NCBI GenBank assembly: GCA_902800435.1
Contig: CADCEQ010000033.1
Coordinates: 1-38,090 of the forward strand
Length of the DNA: 38,090 nt
DNA from: an uncultured Prevotellaceae bacterium
Lineage (GTDB): Bacteria > Bacteroidota > Bacteroidia > Bacteroidales > Bacteroidaceae
Reading direction: 5' to 3'
Under the pieces are notes generated by a model that did no database searches, had not been told where the DNA came from, and was given only the letters and a program-made list of their open reading frames with translations. Shown piece by piece: positions 24,170 to 32,616 of this stretch (positions are counted from its first letter, which is position 1; each line of letters begins with the position of its first letter). The translations under genes and the position numbers were made by a program.

Positions 24170-25627
24170 ATGAAGTACGAAAATACATTCAAAGCGATAG
24201 ACCAAATACTCTGGAAGGAGCAGGGCTGCGGCAGTGAGCTGGACTATCTGGAGCAGAAATCGTGGATGCTCTTCCTGAAATACCTCGACGACCTGGAAAC
24301 AGAACGCGAGGAAGAGGCCGAGCTTGACGGCAAAAACTACAGGCGACTGGTGTCAGGCTTCTACCGCTGGAGCCAGTGGGCAGCACCCAAGAAGCGCGAC
24401 CCTCAGACGGGCAAGATGGTGCTCGATACTGTCAACGCGATGAGCGGCGACGACCTGGTGGAGTTTGTCGACCAGAAGCTCTTCCCTTACCTCAAGGACT
24501 TCCAAAATACTGCGACTCAGACGGATAGCCTTGAATACAAGATAGGTGAAATCTTCGGCGAGCTGCACAACAAGATCCGCTCGGGCTTCAACATGCGCGA
24601 GATTATCAACATGATTGACGAGCTCCACTTCCAGAGCGCTGAGGACAAGCACGAGATGACGGTGCTCTACGAGAGCAACATCCAGCGCATGGGTAATGCA
24701 GGCCGTAATGGTGGCGAGTATTACACGCCGCGCCCCTTGATTCGCAGCATCATCCGTGTGGTTGACCCGAAGATAGGCGAGACGGTCTACGACCCTGCCT
24801 GTGGTTCGGCTGGTTTCCTCTGCGAGGCTTTCCTCTACATGAAGGAGAAGATCAAGAGCGTGAAAGACCATGAGACCTTGCAGCGAGACACCTTCTACGG
24901 CAAGGAGAAGAAAGGGCTGCCCTATATCATCGCCACGATGAACATGATATTTCACGGCGTATCGGCACCCAACATTACGCACGGCAACACGCTGGCGATG
25001 AACCTGAGCCAGATTCAGGAGAGCGACCGCAAGAACGTCATCCTGGCCAATCCGCCCTTCGGTGGCAATGAGCGAGGCGAGGTGCTGCAGAACTTCGAGA
25101 TTCGCACGTCGGAGACGGCCTATATGTTCATGCAGCACTTCATCAAGATGCTGAAGGCTGGCGGTCGGGCGGGTATTGTCATCAAGAACACCTTCCTGAG
25201 CAATGGCGATGCCAGCGCCATCCGCAAGATGCTCTTGGAGAACTGCAATCTCCATACGATTCTCGATCTGCCTTCGGGCGTGTTCACAGGTGCCGGCGTG
25301 AAGACGGTTGTGCTCTTCTTCACTAAGGGCGAGCCGACGCAGAAGATTTGGTACTATCAGGTAGACAAGCACTTCACGAAGACGCAGCCGCTGACTGAGG
25401 CTGATATGGAGGAGTTCCTCAGTTTGCAGAAGACGCAGGCAGAGAGCGAACACTCGTGGACGCTCGATGTGAGCACCCTCGACGACAGTTGCGACCTCAG
25501 CGTAAAGAATCCCAACAAGGTAGAGGCGGTTGACGAGCGCACACCCAGCGAGATTGCAGAGACCATCCTTGCCCTTGGGCAGGAGAATCAGACGCTTATT
25601 GACGAAATCATGGAGATGGTGAAATGA
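24170..25627 (+). CDS. hsdM: Type I restriction-modification system, methyltransferase subunit M
   Basis: The 485-residue protein has an N-terminal HsdM helical domain (residues 1-140, EQKSWMLFLKYLDDLE) and an N6-adenine methyltransferase domain: YDPACGSAGFL binds AdoMet and ANPPFGG (near 293) is the catalytic NPPF. HsdM with HsdS methylates the host target site to protect it. It heads an operon, overlapping the next gene by 4 bp (ATGA). A damaged copy of its ends is found at 35567-35650. Confidence 0.93.
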   Translation: MKYENTFKAIDQILWKEQGCGSELDYLEQKSWMLFLKYLDDLETEREEEAELDGKNYRRLVSGFYRWSQWAAPKKRDPQTGKMVLDTVNAMSGDDLVEFVDQKLFPYLKDFQNTATQTDSLEYKIGEIFGELHNKIRSGFNMREIINMIDELHFQSAEDKHEMTVLYESNIQRMGNAGRNGGEYYTPRPLIRSIIRVVDPKIGETVYDPACGSAGFLCEAFLYMKEKIKSVKDHETLQRDTFYGKEKKGLPYIIATMNMIFHGVSAPNITHGNTLAMNLSQIQESDRKNVILANPPFGGNERGEVLQNFEIRTSETAYMFMQHFIKMLKAGGRAGIVIKNTFLSNGDASAIRKMLLENCNLHTILDLPSGVFTGAGVKTVVLFFTKGEPTQKIWYYQVDKHFTKTQPLTEADMEEFLSLQKTQAESEHSWTLDVSTLDDSCDLSVKNPNKVEAVDERTPSEIAETILALGQENQTLIDEIMEMVK

Positions 25628-26706
25628 AAGAAGAGAATAACGAGATTGTCTCCGCTGCGGAGACAATCTCTGCCGATTATGAGGAAATACTGCAACGAGC
25701 CGTTGCAGTTATTGAGAATGCTCGTACCAGCGTGGCAAGACACTTGGCTACCACAGCCAGCAATACCTATTGGGAGATAGGTAAACTGCTCCATGAGAAG
25801 AAACTGGAGAGTAAGCATGGTAGTGAAGTTGTTAAGAGGCTTTCTTCCGACTTGAAAGAGCGATATCCCAAGATGGGTATGTCCCCACGTAATCTGTGGT
25901 ACATGAAGACATTTTATGAGCGATATAATGGCTGTGATTTAAAACTGCAACGCTCCGTTGCACTTTTGCCATGGTCGCATAACACTCTGATACTCAGTAA
26001 GGATTTGAATGATTCTGCCACTTTGTATTATGCTCAAGAGAGCGTTGCTAAAGGATGGAACCGCGATCTTCTACTTAATGCATTGAAGCTGAAAATGCAT
26101 GAGACACATGCTCTGGCTTCAACGGATAACAACTTCTCTTCTACACTTCCTGCCACGCAAGCTCAATATGCCAACGAGGTATTTCGTAGTTCATATAATT
26201 TGGGGTTCCTTGGCGTAACAGAGCCAATCCTCGAATTGGAGTTAGAACGCCGACTAGTAGAGAAGATCAAGTTGTTCCTACTCGAACTTGGCAAAGGCTT
26301 CACTTTTATTGGTAACCAGCACGTCTTGGAATACAATGGCAAGGAATATCGCGTAGATTTACTTTTTTTCCATAGGAAGTTGCGTAGTCTGGTGGCTATC
26401 GATTTGAAGATTGGTGAGTATAAGCCAGAGTATGCAGGCAAGATGAATACTTACTTGTCTATTCTCGATCGCATAGAGAAATCTGATGACGAGAACCGTT
26501 CTATTGGCATTATACTATGTGCTGAGAAAGATAACGTTGAAGTGGCGTTGTCGCTCGAAGACATGGGTAAACCTATAGGAGTTGCTGACTATCAGCTGAT
26601 TATTCCAAAGGAAGAACTGCAGAAGACGATATCTGCGGAAATACACTCTTTCGAACTGGAGCAAGCTGTAAAAGAACAACAGAAAAAGAAGGAGGAAGAG
26701 GCATGA
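25624..26706 (+). CDS. DUF1016/YhcG-like PDDEXK nuclease in a type I operon
   Basis: Residues about 20-170 match the DUF1016 N-terminal domain (WEIGKLLHEKK, GWNRDLLL). The C-terminal half looks like a PD-(D/E)XK nuclease: LELGKGFTFIG, then YRVDLLFFHRKLRSLVAIDLK, with Asp in RVDLLFF and the D-x-K of IDLK. The family is widespread in bacteria and often sits near restriction systems; its role is not settled. ATGA overlaps on both sides join it to hsdM and hsdS, so it is made with them. Confidence 0.85.
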   Translation: MKEENNEIVSAAETISADYEEILQRAVAVIENARTSVARHLATTASNTYWEIGKLLHEKKLESKHGSEVVKRLSSDLKERYPKMGMSPRNLWYMKTFYERYNGCDLKLQRSVALLPWSHNTLILSKDLNDSATLYYAQESVAKGWNRDLLLNALKLKMHETHALASTDNNFSSTLPATQAQYANEVFRSSYNLGFLGVTEPILELELERRLVEKIKLFLLELGKGFTFIGNQHVLEYNGKEYRVDLLFFHRKLRSLVAIDLKIGEYKPEYAGKMNTYLSILDRIEKSDDENRSIGIILCAEKDNVEVALSLEDMGKPIGVADYQLIIPKEELQKTISAEIHSFELEQAVKEQQKKKEEEA

Positions 26707-27881
26707 AAGAAGGGTGGGAATATAAGAAGATTAAAGATATTGGATCAGTAATAGGCGGAACTACGCCCAATACAAACATTGCGGAGTATTGGGATGGAAA
26801 TTTATGTTGGATTTCACCTGCAGAACTAGACGGCAGTCACTATCTTTATGATTCAAGGAAGAAGATAACCGAGGCTGCTGTTAAAGCAAAAAGCTTAAGG
26901 TTACTACCAGAGGGAACTGTCATTTTATCTTCAAGGGCGCCAATCGGTAAGGTTGTCATCAATAAAGTTCCGACATACTGTAATCAAGGCTTCAAATGCG
27001 TTGTATGTGACAAAGAAATATATAACGAATATCTATATTGGTGGTTTTGGGGAAAGACAGAGTACTTAAATTCCTTGGGAACTGGAGCTACATTCAAAGA
27101 AATCTCGAAAAAGGTGGTTGAAGAAATAACAATCCCTGTTCCTCCTCTTTCCGAGCAGCAATCCATTGTTGATTATCTTGACTCTGCTTTTGCTAAGATA
27201 GATGCGATGAAGGCTAATGCAGAAAAAGCCCTGGGTGAAGCCAAAGCCCTCTTCCAAGCATCACTCAAAGAAATGCTTGAACCAAAAGAAGGGTGGGAAG
27301 AGAAGACGCTTAAAGAGTTAGGTCAGACTCAAACAGGAACCACTCCATCAAAAAGTGATAAGGATAATTATGGTGATTATATACCATTCATTAGACCATC
27401 TGAAATAGATTTTGATGGTTCTGGTAGAATCGAATATAACAGTGCTTTAAAATTAAGTAAAAAGGGGGCAGATAATGGTCGTGTTTTTGATGCTCACTCT
27501 ATTTATATGGTGTGCATAGGCGCAACGATTGGTAAGGTTGGATATGGTGAACGAGCAATATCATGTAATCAACAGATTAATATTTTTTCACCAAACAGCT
27601 CAGTTAATTATAAGTTTGCTTATTATGCCATGAAAAATGATGGCTTTCAGCAAAAAGTAATAAAAGAGGGAACTAGCTCACAGGCAACATTACCAATTAT
27701 CAACAAAGGGAAATGGGAAAAGTTATGTATATCATATCCGCCTCTCCCCGAGCAGCAATCCATCGTCGACACTCTCGACTCTCTCAAATCCAAGGTTGAC
27801 CGCCTTCAAGCGAACTACGAGAAGATTTCTCAGGAGTGCGATGCATTGAAACAAGCCATATTACGACAAGTATTTGAATAA
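26703..27881 (+). CDS. hsdS: Type I restriction-modification system, specificity subunit S
   Basis: The 392-residue protein has two target recognition domains, each ending in the conserved PPL(S/P)EQQSIVD helix region (residues about 145-165 and 350-365). Two halves start alike (KEGWEYKKIKDIG; EGWEEKTLKELG), so both half-sites are specified. It fixes the DNA target for HsdM and HsdR. Base composition is more AT-rich than hsdM, as is usual for exchanged recognition domains. Confidence 0.92.
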   Translation: MKEGWEYKKIKDIGSVIGGTTPNTNIAEYWDGNLCWISPAELDGSHYLYDSRKKITEAAVKAKSLRLLPEGTVILSSRAPIGKVVINKVPTYCNQGFKCVVCDKEIYNEYLYWWFWGKTEYLNSLGTGATFKEISKKVVEEITIPVPPLSEQQSIVDYLDSAFAKIDAMKANAEKALGEAKALFQASLKEMLEPKEGWEEKTLKELGQTQTGTTPSKSDKDNYGDYIPFIRPSEIDFDGSGRIEYNSALKLSKKGADNGRVFDAHSIYMVCIGATIGKVGYGERAISCNQQINIFSPNSSVNYKFAYYAMKNDGFQQKVIKEGTSSQATLPIINKGKWEKLCISYPPLPEQQSIVDTLDSLKSKVDRLQANYEKISQECDALKQAILRQVFE

Positions 27882-27885
27882 AGAA

Positions 27886-28152
27886 TCAGACGTAATGACC
27901 TCTCAACGAAAAGACATACACATATATGCGCCCGCTGCTGATGGAGTAAACCATGCGGTGCTCATCGGTGATACGGCGGCTCCACTTGCCCTGAAGGTTT
28001 CCTTTCAGGGGTTCAGGCTTGCCCTTGCCCGTAAACGGATGCTGCTCTATGTCTTTCAGCAGTTCGGTAATGCGCTTTATGATTTTCACATTACCCGTCT
28101 GCTTCCAGTAGTCACGGTCTTTTTGGGCTTTCTTCAGCAGGACTACTTCCAT
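27886..28152 (-). CDS. yoeB: YoeB-family toxin
   Basis: The 88-residue protein matches YoeB closely: KPEPLKGNLQGKWSRRITDE followed by HRMVY, and a C-terminal Arg-Gly-His-Tyr. YoeB is a ribosome-dependent mRNA interferase of the RelE superfamily. The conserved Glu, Arg and C-terminal His-Tyr are present. It overlaps the antitoxin gene by 10 bp, and lies antisense within the type I operon between hsdS and hsdR, starting 5 bp beyond the hsdS stop. Confidence 0.9.
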   Translation of the reverse strand: MEVVLLKKAQKDRDYWKQTGNVKIIKRITELLKDIEQHPFTGKGKPEPLKGNLQGKWSRRITDEHRMVYSISSGRIYVYVFSLRGHYV

Positions 28153-28382
28153 AGGTCATCTATGGCAATGGGTTGGAAATTACCTTCGGCGATGTCTTTC
28201 TCGCCCTGGCGCACTATGTCCTCCAGTTCGGCCATCGACATCACTTCAGCATCTTTTGCCTGCTTCTGCAAAGCAATACGTTTGAGCGAGCGAACGGCTT
28301 TTTTCATCAGACCCTCATCGCCCGATATGGTTTGGAGAGCTCCGAAGAGTTCTGCATTAAGTTGCATCTGTACTGCTGTCAT
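28143..28382 (-). CDS. Antitoxin partner of YoeB
   Basis: A 79-residue protein directly upstream of, and overlapping, the toxin gene. It is helical and charged, ending in a short acidic tail (EGNFQPIAIDDLWK) of the kind that wraps a RelE-type toxin. The N terminus lacks a clear YefM/Phd DNA-binding sequence, so the antitoxin family is not named. A good promoter precedes it. Confidence 0.75.
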   Translation of the reverse strand: MTAVQMQLNAELFGALQTISGDEGLMKKAVRSLKRIALQKQAKDAEVMSMAELEDIVRQGEKDIAEGNFQPIAIDDLWK

Positions 28383-28410
28383 ATCTGATTCTATAAAATG
28401 ATTACCGCTG

Positions 28411-28441
28411 CAAAATTAAGCATAAAAAACGAAACAACAAA
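28411..28441 (-). promoter_or_regulatory. Promoter of the toxin-antitoxin pair
   Basis: On the minus strand TTTG (28441-28438), 19 bp, TAATTTTG (28418-28411), followed by the antitoxin start at 28382. Confidence 0.6.
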
Positions 28442-28461
28442 ATAAATACCCATAAAACTAT

Positions 28462-30912
28462 ATGAACGAAGCGCAGACACGACTGAACAAGATTGACCCC
28501 AAGCTGAGGGATGCCGGCTGGGGAATAGTTCCAGGGAGTAAGATTCTGGTGGAGCAGAGTGCATATATTGCGCCTGGCCGCCTCACGGCTTCTGGCAACA
28601 AGAATCCGAAGAAGGCTGACTACATACTGGAATACAAGGGGCAGAAACTGGCCGTGATTGAGGCTAAGAGCGACGAGAAGGACGTGTCTGAAGGCGTGGG
28701 ACAGGCCAAGCTCTATGCCGATGCGCTGAAGATTCGCTATACCTATAGCACCAATGGCGACGACATCTGGTTTATCGACATGGGTGTTAAGTCTGGTAAG
28801 GGAGAGTATATCATTCCCAGCAAGGAGCAGGATATTGACCATTTCCCCACGCCGCAGGACCTGTGGCAGATGACCTTCCCCGACGAGAACCCCTGGCGCG
28901 ACAAGTTCAATCTGTGTGCGCTGAATCGTAGTGGTGGCCGCCAGCCTCGCTACTATCAGGAAATAGCCATCAAGAACGTGCTGGAGGCTGTGGCGAAGCA
29001 GCACAACCGCATCTTGCTGACGATGGCAACTGGAACGGGAAAGACTTACACAGCCTTCCAGATATGCTGGAAACTGACGCAGACGAAATGGAACATCAGA
29101 GGTGTGGAGCGTGCGCCAAGAATCCTGTTTATTGCCGACAGGAACATTCTTGCCAATCAGGCCATCAACGACTTCGACCAGTTCCCCGAAGACGCCATGT
29201 GCCGCGTGACGCCGAAGGAGCTGCGAAAGAACAACTACAAGGTGCCGACAGCCCGCAACCTCTACTTCACCATCTTCCAGACCATGATGACGTCGCCCAA
29301 TGCACAGAAGGCAGAGGAGCAGGGCATCAGGCTGGCAGAAGGTGCGAGCGACCAGCCTTACTACATGCAGTACGAGCGCGACTTCTTCGACTTCATCATC
29401 ATCGACGAGTGCCATCGTGGCGGCGCCAACGACGAGAGCGAGTGGCGGAAGCTGATGGAATACTTCGACAGCGCCTATCAGCTCGGAATGACTGCTACGC
29501 CCCGAAGGAAGGACAATGCCAACACCTATGCCTACTTCGGCGACCCCGTATACACCTACTCGCTGAAACAAGGCATCGAGGACGGTTTTCTTGTCCCCTT
29601 CCGCGTTGAAATCTCTACGAGCAACATCGACGACTATCAGTTCCAAGAAGGCGACGTCGTGAAGAGCGGAGAGATTGACCCCGAGAAGATTTACTCGGAG
29701 TCGGACTTCTATAACGGCAGAATCCAGATCAAGGAGCGCGACGAGCACCGTGTGCAGGAACTGCTCGGCAAGATTGACCCCGACGAGAAGACCATCATAT
29801 TCTGTGCCACACAGAAGCACGCCATGATTGTGCGCGACATGGTGAACAAGCACAAGCGGCGCCCTGCCAGCAACTACTGCGAGCGAGTGACGGCCGACGA
29901 CGGCGAAGTGGGCGAAGCAACGCTGAGAGCCTTCCAGGACAACGAGAAGCTGTTGCCGACGATACTGACCACATCTTACAAGCTGAGCACTGGCGTTGAT
30001 GCCCGCAACGTGCGCAACATCGTATTGATGCGCCCTGTTCAGAACATCGTGGAGTTTAAGCAGATTATAGGTCGAGGCACGCGCCTGTTCGACAAGAAGT
30101 ATTACTTCACCATCTACGACTTTGTAGGAGCAAGCGACATGTTCAGAGACCCCGACTGGGACGGCGACCAGTATTGCCCCGTATGCGGCAACTGGCCTTG
30201 TACGTGCAGGAAGAGAAGATTTGATGATGAGGAAGAAGGGTTCCATGGGGCTATGGATGATTTTAATCCTCCCGTACCTGACCCCTGTCCTATTTGTGGC
30301 CATCTGCCCTGCACGTGCGAAGGTCCGCGGACAAATCTGATAGACATCAAGTTGTCTAACGGCAGAAGGCTGTCGCTCGAGACGACCTGGGAGCAGAAGA
30401 TATTCTTCGGCGACGAGTTCATCAGTCTTGACGACTATGTTGAGAAGCTCTTTGGCAGGATTCCCGAATTCTTCGCTGATGCCGATGACCTCAGAGCGAA
30501 ATGGGCTAACCCCGAAACACGCGAGCAGCTGCTGAGAACGCTTGACGAAGCAGGCTTTGCTGAGGACAAGCTGAACCTGCTGAAGAACATGCTGAAGATG
30601 CAGAAGTGCGACTTGCTCGACGTGCTTGAATACATCGCTTACAACTCGACGCCCATCGAGAGGGCCAAGCGAGTGGAACTTGTGAAGCAGCAGTATGTAG
30701 ACGCCCTGAACAAGGAGCAGCGAGAGTTCGACGACCTTATTCTGGAATACTATGCCAGCAACGGCTTCAAGGAGCTCGGCGCCGACAAGCTGAAGACCTT
30801 TATCAACATCAGGTTCAACTCCATGAGCGATGCCAAGCAAAGGCTGCAGATGTCAGTGGCCGACATACGGGCTCACTACTATGAGTTGCAGCGGAGGCTG
30901 TACTACGCGTAG
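28462..30912 (+). CDS. hsdR: Type I restriction-modification system, restriction/translocase subunit R
   Basis: The 816-residue protein has an N-terminal PD-(D/E)XK nuclease (KADYILEYKGQ, VIEAKSD), then superfamily 2 helicase motifs: ATGTGKT (near 190), DECHRGG (near 315), GMTATPRR and QIIGRGTRLF. After the helicase come two copies of a Cys motif, CPVCGNWPCTC (near 572) and CPICGHLPCTC (near 610), probably zinc binding. The C terminus is helical, for binding the methylase core. HsdR pulls DNA and cuts unmethylated foreign DNA. It is separated from hsdS by the toxin-antitoxin pair. Confidence 0.93.
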   Translation: MNEAQTRLNKIDPKLRDAGWGIVPGSKILVEQSAYIAPGRLTASGNKNPKKADYILEYKGQKLAVIEAKSDEKDVSEGVGQAKLYADALKIRYTYSTNGDDIWFIDMGVKSGKGEYIIPSKEQDIDHFPTPQDLWQMTFPDENPWRDKFNLCALNRSGGRQPRYYQEIAIKNVLEAVAKQHNRILLTMATGTGKTYTAFQICWKLTQTKWNIRGVERAPRILFIADRNILANQAINDFDQFPEDAMCRVTPKELRKNNYKVPTARNLYFTIFQTMMTSPNAQKAEEQGIRLAEGASDQPYYMQYERDFFDFIIIDECHRGGANDESEWRKLMEYFDSAYQLGMTATPRRKDNANTYAYFGDPVYTYSLKQGIEDGFLVPFRVEISTSNIDDYQFQEGDVVKSGEIDPEKIYSESDFYNGRIQIKERDEHRVQELLGKIDPDEKTIIFCATQKHAMIVRDMVNKHKRRPASNYCERVTADDGEVGEATLRAFQDNEKLLPTILTTSYKLSTGVDARNVRNIVLMRPVQNIVEFKQIIGRGTRLFDKKYYFTIYDFVGASDMFRDPDWDGDQYCPVCGNWPCTCRKRRFDDEEEGFHGAMDDFNPPVPDPCPICGHLPCTCEGPRTNLIDIKLSNGRRLSLETTWEQKIFFGDEFISLDDYVEKLFGRIPEFFADADDLRAKWANPETREQLLRTLDEAGFAEDKLNLLKNMLKMQKCDLLDVLEYIAYNSTPIERAKRVELVKQQYVDALNKEQREFDDLILEYYASNGFKELGADKLKTFINIRFNSMSDAKQRLQMSVADIRAHYYELQRRLYYA

Positions 30913-31063
30913 GAGAAACTACATATAACAGGGCGCCTTTTGTTACAAGATAAGTGCAAGATCTACGTAGCAAGCAGCCGTAGCAGCATCGGCCGGAGGT
31001 GCCAGGATGTAAAAGTATATCAGGGCAAAATTGCCCGCTCATCAATGACCATGATGGAAGCGG

Positions 31064-31112
31064 CGGCAATACCCTGGGGAAAAGGAATGTGGGCTCAAAT
31101 TTGAGCTCACAT
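31064..31112 (+). repeat. Island repeat C2 (short copy)
   Basis: GGCAATACCCTGGGGAAAAG and the near-palindrome through GAGCTCACAT match the start of C1 and C3, then the similarity ends. It lies after hsdR, next to the hsdR remnant of the second system. The rest of 30913-31063 shows no gene. Confidence 0.75.
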
Positions 31113-31284
31113 CGGAAAGGGTGAAGATGCACCTAAGTTTTGGGTATTAAGATTTGAAGTCTTTATCATCTCCTGAGCCAGCTTCAACAGCTCCTGGATG
31201 ACCTCTTCATTGGTCAACAACCCCTTGACATAGCGGTTAAGCAATCAAGGCCTGTTCGTATTCGTTTTCTGTATATCCGTTCAT
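31107..31284 (-). pseudogene. Remnant of a second hsdR (both ends, middle lost)
   Basis: From an ATG at 31284 the minus strand reads MNGYTENEYEQALIA and stops; this resembles the N terminus of another type of HsdR. In another frame directly after comes RYVKGLLTNEEVIQELLKLA followed by QEMIK, resembling the DUF3387-like C terminus of HsdR. About 50 codons remain of a gene usually near 1000. It stands where hsdR would be in the minus-strand system. The identity is inferred from short matches. Confidence 0.5.
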
Positions 31285-31296
31285 AGACTTTGTTAT

Positions 31297-32172
31297 TTAG
31301 TCTTCCTGTTCGTAATAATAAGAATAGTCGATGCCCTTCATAAACATCTCGCGATCATCAATCTTGTCGGTCAGAGCACCTTTTAGCAACGCTTTGATGG
31401 CACGGGCATCAGTTGTGCTCTGTCGCATGGCAGCTAAGTATTCCTTCTTATCGATCTTACTCCAATCCACGCACAGCTTCAGTTGTTTCTTGAATATCAA
31501 GTCAAGCCAGAGGCGCGTGCTTCGTCCGTTACCTTCCATAAACGGATGGGCTACGTTCATCTCTACGTATTTGTTGACAATCTCGTCGAATGTCGTTTCA
31601 GGCATCGCCTCGATAATACTCAGATTCTTCATCAAATACTCTGCACGGCAGAATAGTGTGCCATCCTTCCAGATGGTTTTTGTGCGAATCTGACCTGCAA
31701 AATCGTAAAGTCCACCAAACAGGTAAGCATGAATCTGCTGCAGGCATTCGATTGTCCCAGGCTCCAGCGAGTCAAGCAACCCACTCTCTACGAGGGTATA
31801 AGCCTTTTTCTTGCTCTGTCCGTCGATGGAGCTGTCGCTATATACGAACCAGTCGAGGAAGGCAGTGGCCTTCTGGTTGGGTATAGCCTTGGCAAGTGCT
31901 GTGATACCTTCGGCATCCATCATGTCTGTATTATACCGTTTACCATCAGCAGCACGCAGTTTCAGTTGGTTAGTGGCACTAACCAACTCATTCCCTTCTT
32001 TACGGAGTTTGGTCTTCAGATACTTCCAGTAGTTGCGGGTCTTGGCATAGTCGGGCTGTTCGTTAATGGCACCAATCACGTCGAGCACAGAGAAGAACCA
32101 CTTATTATCCTCCTCGCTCCACACCGCTCTCACCTCGTGGTCTTTATAGAATCGAATAGATACTTTGTCCAT
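31297..32172 (-). CDS. BRO-N/Fic fusion protein
   Basis: Residues 1-115 resemble BRO-N/phage antirepressor domains (WFFSVLDVIGAINEQPDYAK, RKEGNELVSATNQLKL). Residues about 120-291 are a Fic domain with the catalytic loop HPFMEGNGRSTRLW. Fic enzymes usually transfer AMP to target proteins; the loop is complete, with Glu in place of the usual Asp. It sits in the minus-strand type I cluster, 5 bp after the truncated hsdS. Target unknown. Confidence 0.85.
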   Translation of the reverse strand: MDKVSIRFYKDHEVRAVWSEEDNKWFFSVLDVIGAINEQPDYAKTRNYWKYLKTKLRKEGNELVSATNQLKLRAADGKRYNTDMMDAEGITALAKAIPNQKATAFLDWFVYSDSSIDGQSKKKAYTLVESGLLDSLEPGTIECLQQIHAYLFGGLYDFAGQIRTKTIWKDGTLFCRAEYLMKNLSIIEAMPETTFDEIVNKYVEMNVAHPFMEGNGRSTRLWLDLIFKKQLKLCVDWSKIDKKEYLAAMRQSTTDARAIKALLKGALTDKIDDREMFMKGIDYSYYYEQED

Positions 32173-32176
32173 AAGC

Positions 32177-32524
32177 CTACACTTTTATTTGACCAGACAT
32201 TAGTTTGGGAAGAAGGGTGTCGCGGAGAGTGGAGAGACGGGTTGATTCCTGTATGGCTTTATTCTCCAATTTCAAAAGATCTCCCACTAAATTGCAGAAC
32301 ATAGCGATTGCATCTTTGTCGTAGGCTAATCTTCTAGATAGGATAGCATTAGCATATATTCGCTGATGGCTATTTTTCTTTTCTGTATCATAAACATAAC
32401 GGCAATCTCCGGCAAAATCCTTTACCGAAAGCCAACAAATATCACCATTCCAGTATTCAACAACTGATGTTTTAGGTGTACCCCCACCTATTATTTGACA
32501 TATTTCAGGTATACGATAATTCAT
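32177..32524 (-). pseudogene. Internally deleted hsdS (second system)
   Basis: The frame of 115 residues starts like an HsdS target recognition domain (MNYRIPEICQIIGGGTPKTS, VEYWNGDICWLSVKDF) but after TEKK jumps to the conserved C-terminal helix (LENKAIQESTRLSTLRDTLL, PKLMSGQ). A normal HsdS has about 400 residues, so the central ~280 are missing. The reading frame is intact and may still make a short protein. A purine-rich AGGAGGAAGGAG precedes the start. Confidence 0.75.
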
Positions 32525-32613
32525 ACTCCTTCCTCCTTTCTGACAACTTCCCAATGACCTGTTTTGTCAGAGCCTATATGGCGTGTAAACTTATAATCTT
32601 TCCACTCTTCCAT
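32521..32613 (-). CDS. Possible 30-residue coupled peptide
   Basis: From an ATG at 32613, 3 bp after the RhuM stop, the frame reads MEEWKDYKFTRHIGSDKTGH and ends with a TGA overlapping the hsdS start (ATGA). Its position fits a gapless operon, but the length gives no family match. It might be the end of a longer lost gene. Confidence 0.35.
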   Translation of the reverse strand: MEEWKDYKFTRHIGSDKTGHWEVVRKEEGV

Positions 32614-32616
32614 ACT

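Noticed and set aside
30913..31132. A 105-residue minus-strand frame after hsdR
   Set aside because: It reads through repeat C2 and the gap without any recognisable motif; Cys/Ser-rich antisense-like composition.
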